A stretch of 5,224 nucleotides of DNA from Euryarchaeota archaeon UBA438 (GTDB lineage: Archaea > Thermoplasmatota > Poseidoniia > Poseidoniales > Thalassarchaeaceae), in NCBI GenBank assembly GCA_002504435.1, contig DAQP01000050.1, positions 6,747 through 11,970 of the forward strand. Direction: 5' to 3'. The notes under the pieces are model-generated. The model worked only from the letters and a program-made list of their open reading frames with translations. It was not told where the DNA came from and ran no database searches. This document shows, piece after piece, positions 1-5,224 of this stretch. How positions within the stretch are numbered: the stretch's first letter is position 1; each line of letters opens with the position of its first letter. Made by a program: the position numbers and the translations under genes.

Positions 1-761
1 TTCCTTATGTCACTTTCATGGATAATACCCCCTCTAGCACAATTGACAATGTGGTTTCCGCATTCTATGCCATCTGCCCCAATCTTGGGCATCATAGAGA
101 CCCTCCTCAAATCCACCATGTGCTTTGTCTCATCGGATAGGAAACAATGAACAGAAATATGGGTACACTCCTTGAATAATGAGTCGACATCGTGATGTAA
201 AACATAGTCGCCATCGTGGCTCTCGGCACTAATGTATGGATCATATGCATGAATCCTCATTCCGAGCCCCCTTGCAATGTCCGCAACTCCCCTGGCTATC
301 CTCCCATATCCGATCAAACCCAGATTCTTACCCCTAAGCTCACTACCCCTCATTTGCTTCTTCGCCCATACGCCACCTCTTAGCATCCTGTCTGAACGTA
401 CGATATTCCTCACAGAAGAGAGTAGATGGCCAATGGTTAGCTCAACTACCGCATTTGTCGATGCGCCGGGGGTATTGCAGACAGTCACTCCGTTGGACGT
501 AGCTGCGTCTATGTCGATATTGTCCACACCTACCCCTGCTCTAATGATCATCCGGAGGGAGCCGCCTTCGCCAGAATTCGCAGAAATTGCACCTTCTCCC
601 ATCTTAGTAGCACTTCTGATTACAACAATGTCAAAATCAGCCAAAGATCCGGATGACAGGGAGGCTGGCTCATGGTGACCAATTACAACATCATGGCCTA
701 ACTTCCTAAGTGATTCAGCAGCATTTTCGTCTATACCGTCAGTCACAGCGATTCTCGCCAT
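1..761 (-). CDS. serA: D-3-phosphoglycerate dehydrogenase-type 2-hydroxyacid dehydrogenase, 3' end cut off
   Basis: NAD-dependent D-isomer-specific 2-hydroxyacid dehydrogenase, most likely the cytosolic enzyme that oxidises 3-phosphoglycerate in the first step of serine synthesis. The 253 residues present cover the N-terminal half of the catalytic domain and most of the nucleotide-binding domain. Visible signatures are the substrate loop RSATK (49-53), RAGVGVDNID (74-83), NTPGASTNAVVE (96-107), the Rossmann glycine motif GLIGYGRIARG (148-158) with acceptor Asp174 in AYDP, and NCARGGIIHE (240-249), whose Arg243 is the conserved catalytic arginine. The later catalytic Glu and His, and any C-terminal ACT/regulatory domain, lie beyond base 1. 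The ATG at 761 begins a typical MARIAVTDG start, and I found no in-frame start in the spacer upstream. Only a short GAGGG lies 3 bases upstream. An apparent insertion of about 8 residues lies just before the catalytic Arg. Exact substrate is inferred; other hydroxyacid dehydrogenases share these motifs. Confidence 0.9.
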   Translation of the reverse strand, partial: MARIAVTDGIDENAAESLRKLGHDVVIGHHEPASLSSGSLADFDIVVIRSATKMGEGAISANSGEGGSLRMIIRAGVGVDNIDIDAATSNGVTVCNTPGASTNAVVELTIGHLLSSVRNIVRSDRMLRGGVWAKKQMRGSELRGKNLGLIGYGRIARGVADIARGLGMRIHAYDPYISAESHDGDYVLHHDVDSLFKECTHISVHCFLSDETKHMVDLRRVSMMPKIGADGIECGNHIVNCARGGIIHESDIR

Positions 762-856
762 GAACCCTCTATTGTGAGGAATACGATGAAGATTTTCCGT
801 ATTTTCAATGGCAGAATTGATATCCCTTGCACATCTCCGTAAGCATGAGGATGAAT
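762..856. promoter_or_regulatory. Divergent spacer between serA and sod
   Basis: These 95 bases separate the start codons of two head-to-head genes, so both promoters should lie here or just inside the opposing coding region. AT-rich stretches occur around 791-806 (a repeated ATTTTC with 9-base spacing) and 814-823, but no clear archaeal TATA box or bacterial -35/-10 pair can be picked out. No operator-like palindrome is evident. Confidence 0.4.
847..850 (+). promoter_or_regulatory. Ribosome binding site (GAGG) fixing the sod start
   Basis: GAGG ends 6 bases before the ATG at 857, normal Shine-Dalgarno spacing. It overlaps or abuts the competing in-frame ATGs at 845 and 851, which therefore cannot use it. 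It supports 857 over the longer reading from a TTG at 827. Confidence 0.65.
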
Positions 857-1459
857 ATGCCATTTGAATTACCCGAACTAGATTACGAATATGACGCACT
901 CGAACCACACCTAGACGCCCTGACAATGGAGATACATCACAGCAAGCATCACGCTGGATACACATCAAAACTCAATGCTGCCATAGAGGGGACAGATATG
1001 GACGGCCTCAGCATAGAAGAATTGCTCTCCAAACACTCGGACAATAATGCAGTCAGGAATAATGGTGGCGGTTTTTGGAATCACAATCTCTTCTGGAGTA
1101 TTATGTGCCCCAGTGGTGGGGGTCAACCCGATGGCGAGCTTGCATCAGCCATCGACGAAAAGTTCGGCTCCTTCGAATCTTTCCAGAAGGAGTTTGCAAA
1201 CGCAGCAATGACCAGGTTTGGCAGTGGCTGGGCCTGGTTATGCGTGGATAACAATGGGGGGCTTTGCATTTGCTCCTCTCCGAATCAGGACAATCCGTTG
1301 ATGGACTCTAGCGGACATCCAATACTGGGGATCGATGTATGGGAGCACGCCTACTACAAGAAGTTCGGACCTGGGAGGGGCGACTATATCGCCTCATGGT
1401 GGAATGTAGTAGATTGGCCGCAGGTTTCTGCTAACTACCATAGCGCCTCTGCAAATTAG
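857..1459 (+). CDS. sodA: Superoxide dismutase, Fe/Mn family, Mn-type residues
   Basis: Converts superoxide to oxygen and hydrogen peroxide; no signal peptide, so cytosolic. The 200-residue length is normal for the family. The N-terminus has the standard FELPELDYEYDALEPHLD form. The four metal ligands are all present: His27 (in EIHHSKHH), His76 (in FWNHNLFW), Asp160 and His164 (in DVWEHAYY). Tyr35 matches the gateway Tyr34 of the E. coli enzyme. Gly72 in the GGG run and Gln144 in NQDNPLM occupy the positions that mark Mn-type enzymes (Gly77/Gln146 in E. coli MnSOD), so manganese or cambialistic use is inferred. Phe73 replaces the His that E. coli has at that point. Four cysteines (84, 129, 137, 139) are unusual compared with the cysteine-free E. 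coli enzyme. The start at 857 is chosen because the family consensus begins there and a GAGG sits 6 bases upstream; the open frame goes back to a TTG at 827. Confidence 0.95.
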   Translation: MPFELPELDYEYDALEPHLDALTMEIHHSKHHAGYTSKLNAAIEGTDMDGLSIEELLSKHSDNNAVRNNGGGFWNHNLFWSIMCPSGGGQPDGELASAIDEKFGSFESFQKEFANAAMTRFGSGWAWLCVDNNGGLCICSSPNQDNPLMDSSGHPILGIDVWEHAYYKKFGPGRGDYIASWWNVVDWPQVSANYHSASAN

Positions 1460-1536
1460 TGTTTACCCCCCCAGTTCTACCACCCCATGCCAACTTCGAC
1501 CGGTTCATTCTAATCCTCCCCGCATAAGCAACGGTT
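1460..1536 (+). promoter_or_regulatory. Spacer after sod with a possible weak promoter for the membrane protein
   Basis: Seventy-seven bases rich in C runs. An AT-leaning patch (TTCATTCTAAT, about 1505-1513) is centred roughly 27 bases before the GTG at 1537, the distance expected for an archaeal TATA box driving a leaderless transcript. The match to a TATA box is poor, and read-through from sod is equally possible. No hairpin terminator or T-tract is seen after sod. Confidence 0.25.
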
Positions 1537-2619
1537 GTGACTGAACCCATTGAGGGAATGGCAACTGGGGTCCTGATCCTATTTCTGCCACTTCTACTTT
1601 CCTTGCCCTTGAGATTTGGGTGGAAGTGGTGGGTCGGGATGGAGCCTGAGCATGAGCACTATCGTGAGAAGGTAAGGAGGGTTCTGGACTCGGGTATTCC
1701 AATTAGGAGATACAGGACCGAGCTAGACTCAGAGGCAAGAAGATTGCTTATTGACGACGAACGAAAGTCTAGAATTGAGTCAGATCTTTTGAGGCCACTA
1801 GGTGCTCAGCACTTTCTTCTACTGCCGGCATTGGTATTTTCTCCCTTGTTGGGCCTTTTCGCGCTTCCTGTTTCTGTCATTCTGTCATTGCTATTCAGGC
1901 CCATTGAATGGATTCTTATCGACAAGAAGATTCTCCTCAAGGTGGCTGGCCTCATTCGCAGGGTGACCCGCTGGGAGATTATTGGAATTCCTCCACTAGA
2001 CGATGGTGCTGGGACATTGAACAAGGTATTAGAGTCCGCCCACAGAATGCCAATCACTGTTTTCCTGGGAATCTTCGCCTACCTCATTGTCCTATATTTG
2101 CCATTGAGCCCATCAGAGGTTCTTCTGGTAAGTGCCGGGTTTTACATATTCCTCGTTTCGGTAATCTCGGTGATCCGAGCAGCCACGCTCAACTCATTAG
2201 TTTTCGCTGATCCCACCAAAAGAAGGCTAATCCCGATGCACTCTCTAGTCGATGACGCCCTAGGGCCATCAGTTGGAATAGGCCTGATTTTCCTACTTTC
2301 TCGTCAGCTAATTTACGGAAGTAAGTTGAGGTCAGGGGATCTGCTTGGTGATCCAGTGGTATTCTCCACGAGCGTCCTTCTAGTACTCTACACTGCTACC
2401 ATAATCGGCGTAGCCGTGGAGTACGCTTTCTTTGTTTCCAGGAGCGACGTAGTTAGGAAAACATTCCAGAACCAAGTTGTCGGGGAGTACGACCCCATGG
2501 TTTACCTATTCACTAGGCATCTAGGCACTCTCAGGATCTCCCCTCTGATGAAGCTGGAGGAATGGGTTGAGAATGGTGAAGAGATCGAATTCACCCAAGG
2601 TCCAGATCAGACAGTATAG
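1537..2619 (+). CDS. Multi-pass membrane protein of unknown function
   Basis: I do not recognise a family. The 360-residue protein has hydrophobic segments at about 11-27, 92-120 (long, perhaps a helical hairpin), 171-190, 193-213, 242-260 and 274-300. Arg/Lys-rich stretches at 43-86, 121-146, 214-232 and 301-328 suggest, by the positive-inside rule, that these loops and the C-terminal tail face the cytoplasm, with the N-terminus outside. The 28-90 loop is highly charged and predicted helical. The tail (301-360) is soluble and ends acidic. No nucleotide-binding, catalytic or transporter motif is evident. The GTG start has no Shine-Dalgarno; an ATG 7 codons later (1558) is an alternative. It lies 77 bases after sod in the same direction, so co-transcription is possible but does not define its role. 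Its stop is one base from the stop of the opposing Fe-S carrier gene. Confidence 0.8.
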   Translation: MTEPIEGMATGVLILFLPLLLSLPLRFGWKWWVGMEPEHEHYREKVRRVLDSGIPIRRYRTELDSEARRLLIDDERKSRIESDLLRPLGAQHFLLLPALVFSPLLGLFALPVSVILSLLFRPIEWILIDKKILLKVAGLIRRVTRWEIIGIPPLDDGAGTLNKVLESAHRMPITVFLGIFAYLIVLYLPLSPSEVLLVSAGFYIFLVSVISVIRAATLNSLVFADPTKRRLIPMHSLVDDALGPSVGIGLIFLLSRQLIYGSKLRSGDLLGDPVVFSTSVLLVLYTATIIGVAVEYAFFVSRSDVVRKTFQNQVVGEYDPMVYLFTRHLGTLRISPLMKLEEWVENGEEIEFTQGPDQTV

Positions 2620-2620
2620 T

Positions 2621-3016
2621 CTAGCCGAACGACTGCCCGCATCCACATGATCTGTCTGCGTTAGGATTCTCAATCTGAAAACCACCGCCCATTAGGGAGT
2701 CCTTGAAGTCAATATTTATCCCATTTAGCAGGGAGCTATCCCTGTTGTGCACTAAAATCGTCATGTCGCTAACCTCGACTCTCAGGTAGCCATCATCATC
2801 CGGGTCCTCTATGATGGCCATGTCATACATGTAACCCGAGCATCCACCATCTTGCGCACTAACAACGAGGACATGTGAATCCTCATCCCCCTTCATCGAC
2901 GCCTTAAGTGCCGTAATTGCTGCATCAGAGAGGTTAATTTCGATATCATCGATATTTTCACGCTTTAGGGACGAAACAACTGGAAGGGACACCCCCTCAC
3001 ATCCGTCATGTGCCAT
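2621..3016 (-). CDS. iscA: A-type iron-sulfur cluster carrier (IscA/ErpA/HesB family)
   Basis: Small cytosolic carrier that accepts Fe-S clusters from an assembly scaffold and hands them to target enzymes. The family signature is three cysteines: Cys59 in GGCSGY and Cys124/Cys126 in SCGCGQSF. The 64-residue spacing between the first and second matches E. coli IscA and ErpA. The family fold starts near residue 25 (IEINLSDAAITALKA), so the 131-residue product carries an unusual N-terminal extension of about 24 residues, including Cys6. The extension depends on the ATG at 3016, which has AGGGAG 4 bases upstream; a GTG at residue 9 (base 2992) would shorten it. The region 70-76 is very acidic. 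It is divergent from fdhD across a short spacer and tail to tail with the membrane protein. Which carrier subtype it is (IscA, ErpA or SufA) cannot be settled from the sequence. Confidence 0.93.
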   Translation of the reverse strand: MAHDGCEGVSLPVVSSLKRENIDDIEINLSDAAITALKASMKGDEDSHVLVVSAQDGGCSGYMYDMAIIEDPDDDGYLRVEVSDMTILVHNRDSSLLNGINIDFKDSLMGGGFQIENPNADRSCGCGQSFG

Positions 3017-3035
3017 GATACTCCCTATGGCAGCT

Positions 3036-3050
3036 GGTATTTGAATAGTT
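3036..3050. promoter_or_regulatory. Near-symmetric TATA-like box between iscA and fdhD
   Basis: TATTTGAATA (3038-3047) matches its own reverse complement at 8 of 10 positions. Its centre is about 26 bases from the iscA ATG (3016) on the minus strand and about 29 bases from the fdhD ATG (3072) on the plus strand. Archaeal TATA boxes sit about 26 bases before the transcription start, so one box could serve both genes with leaderless or nearly leaderless mRNAs. This is inference; the AGGGAG before iscA would then lie outside its transcript or only just at its edge. Confidence 0.4.
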
Positions 3051-3071
3051 TTGACTGCTCATCCGCCATCT

Positions 3072-3905
3072 ATGAATACTCAGACACAATGTCAGACCAT
3101 GGTCAGTACTGAGAAGGAGTTCGATGTCTCCAAGCTGAACCATCAGGGTTCCGAAAGAACAGGTGACGTCGTAGCCGTAGAGTCTCCCATCAACATCAAC
3201 ATTTGCTGTGATGACGAATCTAGATCTCTAGGCATAACAATGCGAACCCCTGGAAGGGATAGAGAATTGGCCCTAGGCTTCCTATACTCAGAAGGGCTCA
3301 TCAATGGAATTTCAGATGTAATCGACATCCAGGTTTCATCCGACTCGGTCGATGTCGTATGCAGTGATGTGGATAATGGACTTCTAAACGACTACCATAG
3401 AATTTCCACTATCACATCATCATGCGGTGTATGTGGCAAGGATTCCATTTCTAATATGCTTCACGTTCACGGACCAAGGCTGGAAGAAGGCCCTATAGTA
3501 TCGTTGACTGAAATCGAGGCCTCCCTGAATGAACTAAGGAGCGTCCAGCCCCTATTCAGGTCCACAGGAGGGTCACACGCATCGGCAGTAGCATCAGAAA
3601 ATGGAGAAATACTGCACCTCGAAGAGGACGTTGGGAGGCACAACGCTCTAGACAAGCTAGTTGGCCACCTCATCAGCTCAAACCAACTGCCGGCTAGGGG
3701 CATGATTCTCATTGTTTCTGGAAGAGCCTCGTTCGAACTCGTGCATAAGGCGATAAGGGCCGGTTTTTCCATCATGGTGGCTGTCGGTGCACCCAGCTCC
3801 CTAGCAGTTGAGATGTCGAGGGAACATGGACTGACTCTTGTCGGATTCGCCAAGAGGGGATCTTTGACAATATATAGCTCTCCAAGAAGGATATCTACTG
3901 ACTAG
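3072..3905 (+). CDS. fdhD: FdhD, sulfurtransferase for the formate dehydrogenase molybdenum/tungsten cofactor
   Basis: FdhD carries sulfur from a cysteine desulfurase (IscS in E. coli) to the bis-guanylyl molybdenum cofactor, giving the sulfurated form that formate dehydrogenases need. It acts in the cytosol. The 277-residue product, counted from the ATG at 3072, has the E. coli length. Visible family signatures, in that numbering, are MRTPGRDRELALGFLYSEGLI (57-77), the CxxC site SSCGVCGKDSI (Cys118 and Cys121), STGGSHASAV (164-173), EDVGRHNALDKLVG (185-198), SGRASFELVHKAIRAG (216-231) and GAPSSLAVE (239-247). A TTG at 3051 and an ATG at 3099 are alternatives; 3072 is preferred because the TTG lies only 3 bases beyond the TATA-like box, and 3072 gives normal length. 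No Shine-Dalgarno precedes any of them. No formate dehydrogenase gene lies in the window, so the client enzyme is unknown. The 3' end overlaps the opposing TPR gene by 11 bases. Confidence 0.95.
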   Translation: MNTQTQCQTMVSTEKEFDVSKLNHQGSERTGDVVAVESPININICCDDESRSLGITMRTPGRDRELALGFLYSEGLINGISDVIDIQVSSDSVDVVCSDVDNGLLNDYHRISTITSSCGVCGKDSISNMLHVHGPRLEEGPIVSLTEIEASLNELRSVQPLFRSTGGSHASAVASENGEILHLEEDVGRHNALDKLVGHLISSNQLPARGMILIVSGRASFELVHKAIRAGFSIMVAVGAPSSLAVEMSREHGLTLVGFAKRGSLTIYSSPRRISTD

Positions 3906-5224
3906 AATCCCTTCTTGATTGCTCTTTTGCGAGGATTTTGCATCTACTAATCTGCTTCCTGCATAGGTCGTTATCATCATCATCCAATCCCCTTTCAAGT
4001 GATTGAGAGAAGCACTTGATCGCATCCTCGAACAGCTCCAAAGCTGCGTATGATGAACCCATATTGTATAGCATTCTAGCAGTCACACCGCTTGGATCCA
4101 TCGATATGGCAGTATGGTATGACCTGATACTGTCCCCATACCTGCCAAGCTGGTATAGTGCATGACCCCTGCCTCCCTGTGCCTTTACTCGTAGGGACAT
4201 CTCTTCCCTAGGTGCACCGCCAATTGCCTTCTCAAAGCAATTCAGAGCCTCAATGGCCTGCTCCTCCCCCAGAAGAGTGACGCCTCTATTGTACCACTCA
4301 ATTGAGATGTTCACATCCTCATTTTCTGTAGGCTCGATATTATCCAGGCGCTCTTGAGCTTCCTCGCCTGCAGTAATCAGGTCTATCTCCCCTTCTTCGA
4401 TTATGATCTCTTCATCTCTGGACTTGGCATCCTCGATCGCTTTAGCCCTCTGCCTACACTGGAATGCCCTATCTGCGTGCCCTGCCGCTGAAAGAGCGTC
4501 AGCCATACCACTCCATATTTCTGATGAGCCCCTGTCCTCCTCGAGTAATAGTTTCCACGCATTTACTGCACTTACATGTTCCCCGGATTCTGACATTTCT
4601 CTTGCAATTGATATTCTATTTGCCATCGTGTCTTCGATGGAAACAATTTCCTCATCTGCATCAATCACCTCCTCCTCTGGAGTTTCCTCACGTAGTTCGA
4701 TTACTGACTCTTCATCCCCACTCTGCGGCTCCAAATCCGATATTCTATCGGAAATTGTGTTATCCGGATCATATTCCAATGCCCTTCTCCATATCGACAG
4801 GGCCTCGTCAGAATTTCCAGCCTCAAGCCTCATTTCACCGAGTGCAATCAGGCTGTTGACATGCTCTGCATCGGAAAGTAATGCGTTAGCTAGTGATTGC
4901 ATTGCATCGACCTTCCTGCCATTTCTCCTCAGAAGCTGTGCAAGATTGTAGTGAGTCTTTGCTGTATCATCACCGATAGAAATTGAATACTCCAAGGCCT
5001 GTATCGCCTCGACTTCATTCCCAACCATGGATAGGCATGTACCACATATCGACCATAGCCCAGGCACATCAGAGCCATCACTCTGCAACCTTGGTTTTAC
5101 TAAATCCAAAGCCCCCTGCGCATCACCATTTCGCAGCATCTCTCTAGCGGTATCAATAAGCTCATCCAATGGGATTGCTACTGACGACTCAACAAAAACT
5201 TCCTCCTCTACGGGCGATGAATCC
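3895..5224 (-). CDS. TPR-repeat protein with acidic linkers, 5' end beyond the window
   Basis: A tetratricopeptide-repeat protein, likely a protein-protein interaction scaffold; no catalytic motif is seen. Numbering from the TTG at 5169, about nine TPR-like helical pairs are visible in three groups: 3-136 (four), 182-246 (two) and 289-394 (three). The clearest are 70-101, 104-136, 289-320 and 363-394, with the usual small/large residue pattern (for example ALxYDPDN and AISMDPSG at unit ends). The groups are joined by Glu/Asp-rich linkers at about 145-180 and 249-287. The frame stays open upstream of the TTG to the window edge, encoding a further acidic Ser/Glu/Val stretch, and no ATG or GTG start is present there. 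The gene therefore probably starts outside the window and the TTG is an internal Leu. It has no signal peptide in the visible part. Its stop lies inside the end of fdhD on the other strand. Confidence 0.85.
   Translation of the reverse strand, partial: DSSPVEEEVFVESSVAIPLDELIDTAREMLRNGDAQGALDLVKPRLQSDGSDVPGLWSICGTCLSMVGNEVEAIQALEYSISIGDDTAKTHYNLAQLLRRNGRKVDAMQSLANALLSDAEHVNSLIALGEMRLEAGNSDEALSIWRRALEYDPDNTISDRISDLEPQSGDEESVIELREETPEEEVIDADEEIVSIEDTMANRISIAREMSESGEHVSAVNAWKLLLEEDRGSSEIWSGMADALSAAGHADRAFQCRQRAKAIEDAKSRDEEIIIEEGEIDLITAGEEAQERLDNIEPTENEDVNISIEWYNRGVTLLGEEQAIEALNCFEKAIGGAPREEMSLRVKAQGGRGHALYQLGRYGDSIRSYHTAISMDPSGVTARMLYNMGSSYAALELFEDAIKCFSQSLERGLDDDDNDLCRKQISRCKILAKEQSRRDSSQ

Noticed and set aside
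277..678. Plus-strand open frame of 133 codons
   Set aside because: It lies antisense to the serA coding sequence, which has unmistakable family motifs, and its translation resembles no protein.
827..856. Longer sod reading from a TTG at 827
   Set aside because: The added 10 residues are not part of the family N-terminus, and the GAGG at 847-850 is placed for the ATG at 857.
1460..1500. Possible terminator after sod
   Set aside because: There is no hairpin followed by a T-run; C-rich runs on this strand do not match archaeal T-rich terminators.
1529..1537. Small palindrome CAACGGTTG at the membrane-protein start
   Set aside because: Four-base arms around one base are expected by chance and show no operator-like spacing or second copy.
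3467..4025. Minus-strand open frames opposite fdhD and across the fdhD/TPR junction
   Set aside because: They overlap strongly supported genes and show no family motif.
4403..4951. Ser-rich plus-strand open frame of 182 codons, with a second overlapping one at 4464-4859
   Set aside because: Both are antisense shadows of the acidic TPR gene; runs of Ser and Leu are what the opposite strand of Glu/Asp/Ala-rich codons gives.

Overview
The window reads as a compact piece of a microbial chromosome, most likely archaeal. The evidence is heavy use of AGG/AGA for Arg and ATA for Ile, weak or absent ribosome binding sites at several starts, AT-rich boxes about 26-30 bases ahead of some start codons (the spacing of archaeal leaderless promoters), and acidic proteins. 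A marine Thermoplasmatota lineage such as Marine Group II (Poseidoniales) would fit, but this is an inference from style and gene content, with no marker gene to prove it.

Layout, left to right: (1) bases 1-761, minus strand, the N-terminal 253 residues of a D-3-phosphoglycerate dehydrogenase-type enzyme (serine biosynthesis), cut off by the window edge. (2) A 95-base divergent spacer. (3) 857-1459, plus strand, a complete 200-residue Mn-type Fe/Mn superoxide dismutase. (4) 1537-2619, plus strand, a 360-residue multi-pass membrane protein of no family I recognise. (5) 2621-3016, minus strand, an A-type iron-sulfur carrier (IscA/ErpA/HesB family), tail to tail with the membrane protein and one base away. 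(6) A very short divergent spacer with a near-symmetric TATA-like box. (7) 3072-3905, plus strand, FdhD, the sulfurtransferase that activates formate dehydrogenase-type molybdenum/tungsten enzymes. (8) 3895-5224, minus strand, a long TPR-repeat protein overlapping the end of fdhD by 11 bases and running off the right edge.

The genes do not form one operon: strands alternate and each serves a different housekeeping task. A loose theme is handling of metal centres and oxidative stress: superoxide dismutase protects Fe-S enzymes, the A-type carrier delivers Fe-S clusters, and FdhD delivers sulfur to the molybdenum cofactor. No RNA gene, mobile element, CRISPR array, phage gene or defence system is visible, and I found no convincing new biological system. 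The points most worth a second look are the possible shared symmetric promoter between the Fe-S carrier and fdhD, the unrecognised membrane protein, and the tail-to-tail junctions that leave no room for intergenic terminators.
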